The notes under the pieces were generated by a model that had not been told where the DNA came from, did no database searches, and saw only the letters and a list, made by a program, of their open reading frames with translations. Of a DNA stretch of 64,000 bases, positions 57,531 through 64,000 are shown in pieces (within the stretch, counting starts at the first letter, position 1; each line of letters opens with the position of its first letter). Origin of the DNA: Isoetes taiwanensis (taxonomy: Eukaryota; Streptophyta; Lycopodiopsida; Isoetales; Isoetaceae); assembly GCA_021234155.1 (NCBI GenBank), contig JAJEKV010000078.1, positions 498,001 through 562,000 of the forward strand, written 5' to 3'. A program made the position numbers and the translations under genes.

Positions 57531-58748
57531 GGATTCTTAAGTTCATTTGGAGGATCCTTAACAACATGGTTGACTCACCTGGAGTGCGGTTGGTGACGCA
57601 GTCACTTGCACATTGTGTTTCTTTTGGGAAAGCTTCGTTAAAACCGCTTATTCCTTGGGGTCTCTTTTATCAGCTATGCCCTTTTCCTAATGCCTCCTCT
57701 TTTTTGAAAGGCTTGCTAGAGTCTTGGGAGACAATACAAACCTTATTTCGTATTGATCTTGTTGCATGTCATTAGTTGAGTGCCCCTTGTTGGTGGACAC
57801 CGGTGGAAAATAATCTTCCACTTTGTGCATCAGTTCATCCATTAACTCAATGACGCTGGAGGTTAGCAGGAATCTGCCAGTTAGCGACATGGCAAATCTT
57901 TCAAACAAAATTCTTAATGCCTCAATGGAAAAGACCTATTTGGCAAAAGGTTGCTAGTACTCTGCCATTGGTTGCTCCAGAGGCTATTGAAGGGTGCATG
58001 TGGGTTTCCCACCAGAGTGTTCACGAGCATAGGCTTCTGAACTCTATGTATAGGCTACTTGTCAATGGTGATATCCTTCCGCCATCCACTAAGTGGTCCC
58101 TTCAGCTCTCAGCTCCTAGTTGGAGATATATGTGGACTTGGACTTGGGATAAACTACTCCATCCTAAGGTGGCTGTGCTTTGGTGGTAGATTCTTCATAG
58201 ATGCCTTTGTGTGAATGTGCTTGTCCACAGATTTGATCCTCGAGTGTCAGCACTCTGCCCACTGTGCAAGCAAAGGGACGAGACCATTGAGCATTGTTTC
58301 TTTTTATGTGATCATCTCCAGCTTGTTTGGTCTTGGCTGCTTCCTCTTTTTCATGTGACATTGACAAGTCAGCAAGTGCTTCTGGCTATTTATCCGGATC
58401 CTTGGAATAAGTTGCCGAGCCAAGCACTTCATTTAGCATCAGAATGGTTGTTGTGGTCCATCTGGAAGCGCAGAAGATTGTGTATCTTTCAGGGTTTGGA
58501 TATTCCTCCTGTAGTTGTCCTCCAGGACGGACAAGCTAGTCGCTAAAGCCTACCATTGCTCTTCGCTTGCTTCTACCAAGCGACAATTGATATTTGAGTC
58601 CTATTTGTTGAGTGTGTTGTCTTATGCATAGGCTGCTGGTTCTACTCAGTGGATCATGATTGTCTTTTGAGATTTTATTCCCCCCTCTGCATTTGTATTT
58701 TGCTTTTGGCTTGGAGTTTCAATAAAGTTTCTCGTTCTTAAAAAAAAG
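57531..58748 (+). mobile_element. 5'-truncated LINE with 14-bp target-site duplication
   Basis: GTAGCTGCATTGGA is present at 57517-57530 and 58749-58762, flanking the element exactly. The coding remnant reads SPGVRLVTQSLAHCVSFGKA, then YRLLVNGDILPPSTKWSL, WDKLLHPKVAVLWW (stop) ILHRCLCVN. The zinc finger ALCPLCKQRDETIEHCFFLC and SEWLLWSIWKRRRLCIFQG follow. The 3' end is CAATAAAGTTTCTCGTTCTT and an A8 tail. It holds in-frame stops. Same LINE type as 54230-56160 and 43185-43459. Confidence 0.85.
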
Positions 58749-58764
58749 GTAGCTGCATTGGAAA

Positions 58765-59450
58765 ACTGTATATAATTTTATGCACCCGAATCCAAATGTA
58801 GAAAGCTTCTTAGAGAAAAGAATTCATAAATGCATTCCATGTATTCAAAGCCAAGTGTAGAAAGGCTTCCTGGAAAAAGGATAGCAGCATTCAAATGTAT
58901 TATAGAGTGCAACATCTATCAAAATGTCCCCAGATAGAAAACCACATACTTGTTATGCATATATACACAGACTCTCTTACCTACTTATCCTATTTTCTTC
59001 GTACGTAAACTAACTCCTTAATAACTTCTAAATAATATCTGGCAACAATGTACACCATGCATATTAATAATATGCATATACGAATATGATGTTTACACTA
59101 GTCTAGAAAGCCAAGACTTCTTCCAATCCTACATATCTTCACTTCAACCTATATGTTAAACCCCTAATTAATATACCACAAAACTACTAATGCACAACTT
59201 CTCACTAATATGCATCTACCATTTCTTATACCTGAATCGAGCAAGAAATACATGAAAGAAATAGATTATGCATGCTTACCTTTTCCAATAAGCCTCAATG
59301 CACGAGGTAGATACACATCCCATGTGCATCCTGGCACTACGAGTTGTTCCTTGTGCTACCAAGATAGGAGATACATAAGTTGCAGTAAGGATATCTGCAA
59401 GATGCCAATACCACTGGAGAGAAACCAAAATACTCCTTACAATTTGTGTA
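58765..59450. other. Unassigned sequence
   Basis: AT-rich, no coding frame recognised; probably intron of the minus-strand gene fragment. Confidence 0.3.
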
Positions 59451-60655
59451 GGACTAAAAATCAGCATTTGGCTGCTCTGCAACTGTAAGCAAAGAAAGAG
59501 GAGGAGGCTGCAAGCTGAGGACTGAGGAGTGATCTAAGAACTCCATTAACGCCAAAATCTTTGTGTCTCCCTCCTCATTTGCTTTCTTATTTGAGGACCT
59601 TACATCAATTTCAGAATCTAGCTGCTTCATCTCTAATGCTTTTGCTTCCACTTCCTTTCTATGTCAGCTAGATCTCGCCCCCGCTTGCTTTTGTGCACAA
59701 TCACATCCTCCACCTTCCATTTTAGATGCTCAAACTTCATCACACTATCGTCACTTTCATCCATCTGCTTTTGAAATTCCTACAACTCTGACATCAAATT
59801 CATATAGTTAGTTTCGACCTCATAGACCAACTTAGCATATACTGCTCTTTCCCCTTCCCTATGCTTCAAAGTCTCGTATAGCTACAATCTTGTATCCTGT
59901 AATTTTTGCATCTTCTTGCATATGCCTTCCTTTAAAGAGGATCTGCTCTCAAGAGATAGATTCAAGCTGTCTAGATCTTATAAGACTTTTGGCTCTTGGC
60001 ATTGCTTGACTTCATTGTTACAACTTCAAGCAAAACCTCAAATTATTTCACCTTACTTTTAGCTGTGGTTGCTTTCTTCACATCATTCCAATCAACTGAT
60101 TCACCTTACGTGTAAGGCAAAATGCCTGAGCAAATACAAGGGAGCATAGTAATTCTGTACATCTTTCCGACCAAATGCAAACTCGTACCACTCAAAAAAT
60201 TCTGCCTAGTCTTCCAACTTCACCAGCTCATCCTTGTACCCATACCTGGTTAATTTTTTGGAACCCCAAACTTTTGTCACTAAAGAATGTAATCTGTTTC
60301 TCCTTGAATTTCAAGTTTTTCAGATCTCTTGTATAAAAACCGTGTCCTCATTCGAATCTCCTTGCTATAGAGGATTGCCAGACTTCAAATGTGTCCCTGT
60401 TTTGGAAATCCTTGGAGATTTTCGGACCGAGGCAAAGGCAATGGCCTTCTTTGGTGTCTTTCCCATTGTATATGCCTGCAATGCAACAATGAACATCTTC
60501 TGTCCTAAACGTGCAACAATCTGCACTTGCACATGTAAACAAAAACTTAAAGTAATAATTACAACTGGAAGAAAGAAACCTAAAGAAGAAGTCAACTGTA
60601 CCTTTGAACTGCTGAGAAAACCCTGGCGACTTCTGTAGAACGTGCTTTAGTCGAT

Positions 60656-60946
60656 TGTAAGAGAACGAGGTGCTGGATCGCAAGGTAAAAGTAAAGGGAT
60701 CGAAGGAACTATTAGAGATTGAGAAGAAATACCATCTAAAAAGGCATCGATCTATTCAAGGAAGTTCTCTTTATACATCTTAGACGGTGTATCCATTTAT
60801 GGACCTCACCGCACTGCTAGATTAATGGAGCAAGCTCCTTAACTTCTGGAATTCTAGAAATAGCTAACTCTATTTTGACTGAACCCTAACAACCAGACGT
60901 CACATGACTAAAAGTTCATATTTGTTACAATATCAGAGTTCCAATA
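60656..60946 (-). mobile_element. 3' LTR of the Copia element (approximate)
   Basis: On minus the polypurine tract TTTGAGGAGGAG (60958-60947) is followed by TATTGGAACTCTGATATTGT, the usual Copia LTR start with TG changed to TA. A TATAAAGAG lies at about 60775. The left border is set at the last TTACA before coding-like DNA (60656) and is uncertain; a length near 290 bp fits. Confidence 0.5.
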
Positions 60947-61083
60947 CTCCTCCTCAAATATGACTTACCAGACCAATGCTTCAAACCAATGCTTCAAGAC
61001 AAAACACAAAGACAATTCAAGAAAAAGACTCAGCAAGAACTAATCAGAAATGATGAACTGTATGATGAACCATCATACTCCTC

Positions 61084-64000
61084 CTACAGCAGAACACTAG
61101 CATTTTTCAACTCCCATCTCTTGCAGGCATTATGAAACCTTGTTTTTGGAAGAGGCTTGGTGAGTGCATCTGCAGACATGAATTGTGTCTTCAAGTGTTT
61201 GATACAAACTTTCTTCTCTTCAACCTTCTCCCTGGTAAAATGGAACTGTATCTCAATATGTTTGGCTTTTGAGAAGTTACCAGGATTCTTTACAAGGCTT
61301 ACAACAGCCTTGTTATCATTAAAGATCATAATAGGATGAGGCTGAGTAAATCCGATATCATGCATTAACCTTCGAAGCCAAACGGCTTCTTTTGTGGCTG
61401 CACACAAAGCCATATATTCTGACTCACAAGTACTAGCAGCTGTAGCCTTTTGTTTCTGACTAGACCAACTGACCACTCCTCCTTGCAGCCAGAAACGGAA
61501 GCCTGTATGAGATTTGCGGGTGGTTATCTCACCTCCATAATCAGCATCTACGTGTCCCTTAAGAGTAAGGGGCAGTTCAGAATTAGCCCTGTAAGTAATG
61601 CCAAAGCTCATGGTAGAGCTAAGGTACCTCAGAATATGTTTCACAGCTTGCCAATGTGCCAAAGTAGGAGCTTCCATAAACTGACTGACAGTGATAACAC
61701 TTTCAGCTATATCAGGCCTGGTACACACATCAAGGAGCGTACAATGCTCCGATAAGAAAGTCCCTGGAGTGTGTGATAACTCTGCGTATCAGCTGAGAGG
61801 CTTAGAAACTGCAGGCGTACTTACAGATCGCGCTGAATGCATGTTGGTGCGTGTGAGCAAAGAGTCCACTGCCTTGGATTGGTGGAGCGTAATGGTTTGA
61901 GCTGCTACATTGCTGATCACATGAATGCTTAAAAAGTATTTGAGTGCTCCAAGGTCTGTCATGCAAAACCTACTTGCAAGACTATTTTTAGTCTGAGCCA
62001 TGAGGCCATCATCGTTAGAAGCAAGAATCAAATCGTCCACATATAGCACGACGATGACAAGTTTCCCACCACAAGATTTGGTGTAAACATTCCAATCAGC
62101 ATGTCCTCGTACAAATCCTTGGGCTGTAAAGAAATCATGAATAGTTTTGTACCACAACATGGGAGATTGCTTAAGGCCATAGATGGCTCGTTTAAGCCTG
62201 CACACATAATCCTCCTTGCCGTTGATTGCAAAGCCCAAAGGCTATTTCATATAGACCTCATCATGGATCTTACCATGGAGAAAGGCGGACTTCACATCCA
62301 TCTGCTTCCCCATCCTTTTGTGAGCAGCCACGTGCTACTAATCTAGCTTTATAACGAGTGACATGATTAAACTCATCAAACTTGAGCTTGTAGATCCACT
62401 TACAGGAAATGGCCTTACGGTTGGGGGGGAGCTTGCACAAATCCCATGTATTGTTCTGCAACAAAGAGCCATACTCCTCCTGCATTGCTTGGTTCTAGGC
62501 ATCCTTTTAAGAATTGTGCATGGCCTCCTGGTATGTGACAGGTTATTCGATAGTGACATGACTGTGCAAGGCTAAGTATGCCGCTCTATGGGACTTTCGA
62601 CTGTCAAGATACTCCTGCATCTTAGTGGTGAATTTTGGAGCATGTGAAGACCTCCTGATAGGAAGTACTTCAATCGTAGGTTCCTCTGGAAAGTCAGCAT
62701 CAGATTCAGGCTCAGAGGGCATGTTATCTGCAAAGGCATCTGCTGCACCTTCTGTATCAGAATCAGATTCCGAGTCAGACTCTAGGGAGTCTTCCATGGC
62801 TTGCATGGGATCAGTGGAGACATTGTGAGTGTCTTGACCCAAACTGAAATCATGTTCATTGAAGCTTACGCTCCTCCGCACAATCAGGTTCTTTGTACTT
62901 GGTATGTACAACTTATATCCTTTGGTTGTGTCGCCATATCCCACAAACATGCAAGGTGTAGCTCGTGCAGATAACTTGCCACCTTTTCTCTCATCTTTAG
63001 AGACATGTGCAGCCGAAGATTCTAAGGCCTTCTACCGTGGGTTTCTTTCCTGTCCATGCCTCCTCTGGAACAGATGCTAGTACCGTCTTGGTTGGAACTT
63101 TATTGATAATATAAACTGCCGTATATACAACCTCAGCTCAGAACCTGTGGTCAATACCTTTGCACAAAATCATTGATCTGGCACTCTCCAGAACTGTCCA
63201 ATTCTTTCTCTCTACGACACCATTCTGTTAGTGTTCATATGCAACTGAAGTCTCATGTCTGATACCATGCTCAGTAAGAAAAGCAGCAAATTCATCATTA
63301 ATAAACTCACCTCCTTTATCTATTCGAATGGTCTTGACTTTCTTTTCTTTAAAGGTTTCGGCTGTGACTTTCCACTGTTCGAAATGAGAGAAAGCTTCTG
63401 ACTTGTGTGCCATAAAGAAAACCCAATTCATTCTGGTATAATCATCAATTATGAGCAAGAAGAATCTGGAGCCCCCTATAGACTTCAAGCGGGCAGGACC
63501 CCATACATCCATATGGACAATTTCTAAAGGATTGCTGGGTCGAGCAGCCTTTACTTTCTTGTAAGCCTTCCGATGCAGTTTGCCCAAGGGACACCCCTCA
63601 CAAATCCCCTTCGAAGCATTGATTTTAGGAAGATCTTTAACAAACTGCTGATTTTTCATTTTCAACAGCACCCCAAAGTTGGTTGAGATCAGTGCATCTA
63701 GCACTAAAGGCAACATGCTGATCCCTGCACCAACTTAATTTATAAAGCGTGCCTTCCCTGACGCCCTTAGCTAGGACAATATCCTCTTTGTTTCATATTA
63801 TGAATTGGCCATTGCCGAATGTGACAAAAAGAGAGGCATCATCCATTTTAGAAACTGACAGAAGATTAACTTCTAGTTCAGGAACAAACATGGTATCTTC
63901 AAGATCAACACATCCAGTGTAGCAGCGCCCATGCCTTTGATATCCAGTTTGCCTTTACCAATTTTCACCTTTGAGTTGCTACTATACTCAGTCAATTCTT
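61084..64000 (-). mobile_element. Ty1/copia retrotransposon, protease to RNase H, broken by frameshifts
   Basis: Minus strand, entering from the right edge. 63995-63790: end of the protease (VKIGKGKLDIKGMGAAT, PELEVNLLSVSKMDD). 63640-63590: pre-integrase finger piece GICEGCPLGKLHRKA. 63560-63230: integrase core (EIVHMDVWGPARLKSIGG, LLIIDDYTRMNWVFF, IRIDKGGEFINDEFAAFL). 62950-62550: acidic linker (SLESDSESDSDTEGAADAF). 62480-61790: reverse transcriptase (NRKAISCKWIYKLKFDEF, RLKRAIYGLKQSPMLWY, VIVVLYVDDLILASNDDG with active-site YVDD). 61728-61084: RNase H, complete to a stop (MCTRPDIAESV, HVDADYGGEITTRKSHTGF, STCESEYMALCAATKEAVW, FNDNKAVVSL). Several frame changes (about 61760, 62250, 63000-63230) make it non-autonomous. 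Gag and 5' LTR lie beyond the window. Confidence 0.9.

Larger units (their letters stand above)
56370..60640 (-). pseudogene. Unrecognised multi-exon gene, probably decayed, split by a LINE
   Basis: Minus-strand exon-like pieces in order: 60520-60390 (KMFIVALQAYTMGKTPKKAI); 60290-60120 (VTKVWGSKKLTRYGYKDELV then KLED, TAG, AEFFEWYE and GRKDVQNYYAPLYLLRH); 59890-59750 (helical, ERAVYAKLVYEVETN); 59700-59560 (KRGRDLADIERK, EMKQLDSEIDVRSSNKKA). Then a basic exon at 57240-57155 (PLKTSVAERKRGGKRTSSK, donor AAG|TAAGT-like) and Lys/Glu-rich text at 56720-56470. The basic and helical composition suggests a nuclear protein. The in-frame TAG after KLED argues for a pseudogene. I recognise no family. 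A plus-strand LINE lies between the two halves. Confidence 0.35.

Overview
This window is nuclear DNA of a land plant. Genes are interrupted by GT-AG introns, host exons match plant families (DCD-domain protein, DNA polymerase V/MYBBP1A, SAC9 phosphoinositide phosphatase), and the rest is mainly plant-type transposable elements: CACTA, Copia, several LINE families, MITE-like elements and a large minisatellite. The repeat density and LINE-rich content fit a large, repeat-laden genome. A fern or other non-seed plant is possible, but that is a guess. A protein start is accepted here only at ATG.

Layout. 1-3.2 kb holds minus-strand exons of unrecognised genes, including a 326-codon open exon that runs off the left edge. 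3.6-7.1 kb is a patchwork of LINE and Copia debris. 8.0-11.1 kb (minus) carries POL5/MYBBP1A-like exons that look decayed. Divergent from it, 12.39-14.06 kb (plus) holds the best intact gene: an intronless DCD-domain protein with a WG/GW-rich tail. 14.0-17.9 kb holds a MITE-like element, a LINE tail and AT-rich retroelement sequence.

17,911-36,290 is the main find: an 18.4-kb CACTA (En/Spm) DNA transposon. It starts CACTACAA, ends TTGTAGTG, has inverted arrays of TGACG/CGTCA motifs at both ends and is flanked by a TTA/TTA target-site duplication. It carries a TNP2-type transposase on plus and a TNPA/Ptta-like protein on minus, arranged head to head. It also carries host-like fragments: a SAC9-like pseudogene split by exons of an unrelated coiled-coil gene, and a SET-like fragment. 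A LINE has inserted into the TNP2 gene.

36.8-39.6 kb shows a PPT-LTR-PBS arrangement followed by decayed Copia gag/protease. 41.3-43.5 kb holds hairpin and short-element clusters. 43.2-48.0 kb is LINE-rich. 49.5-53.1 kb is a roughly 3.5-kb minisatellite of 19-bp units. 54.2-58.7 kb has two LINE copies, one with a clear target-site duplication, inside or beside an unrecognised, probably decayed minus-strand gene. 60.66 kb to the right edge is a minus-strand Ty1/copia element with 3' LTR, RNase H, reverse transcriptase, integrase and protease regions, broken by frameshifts.

Only the DCD-WG/GW gene looks like a complete host gene. Most other coding signal belongs to transposons or to broken copies of host genes.
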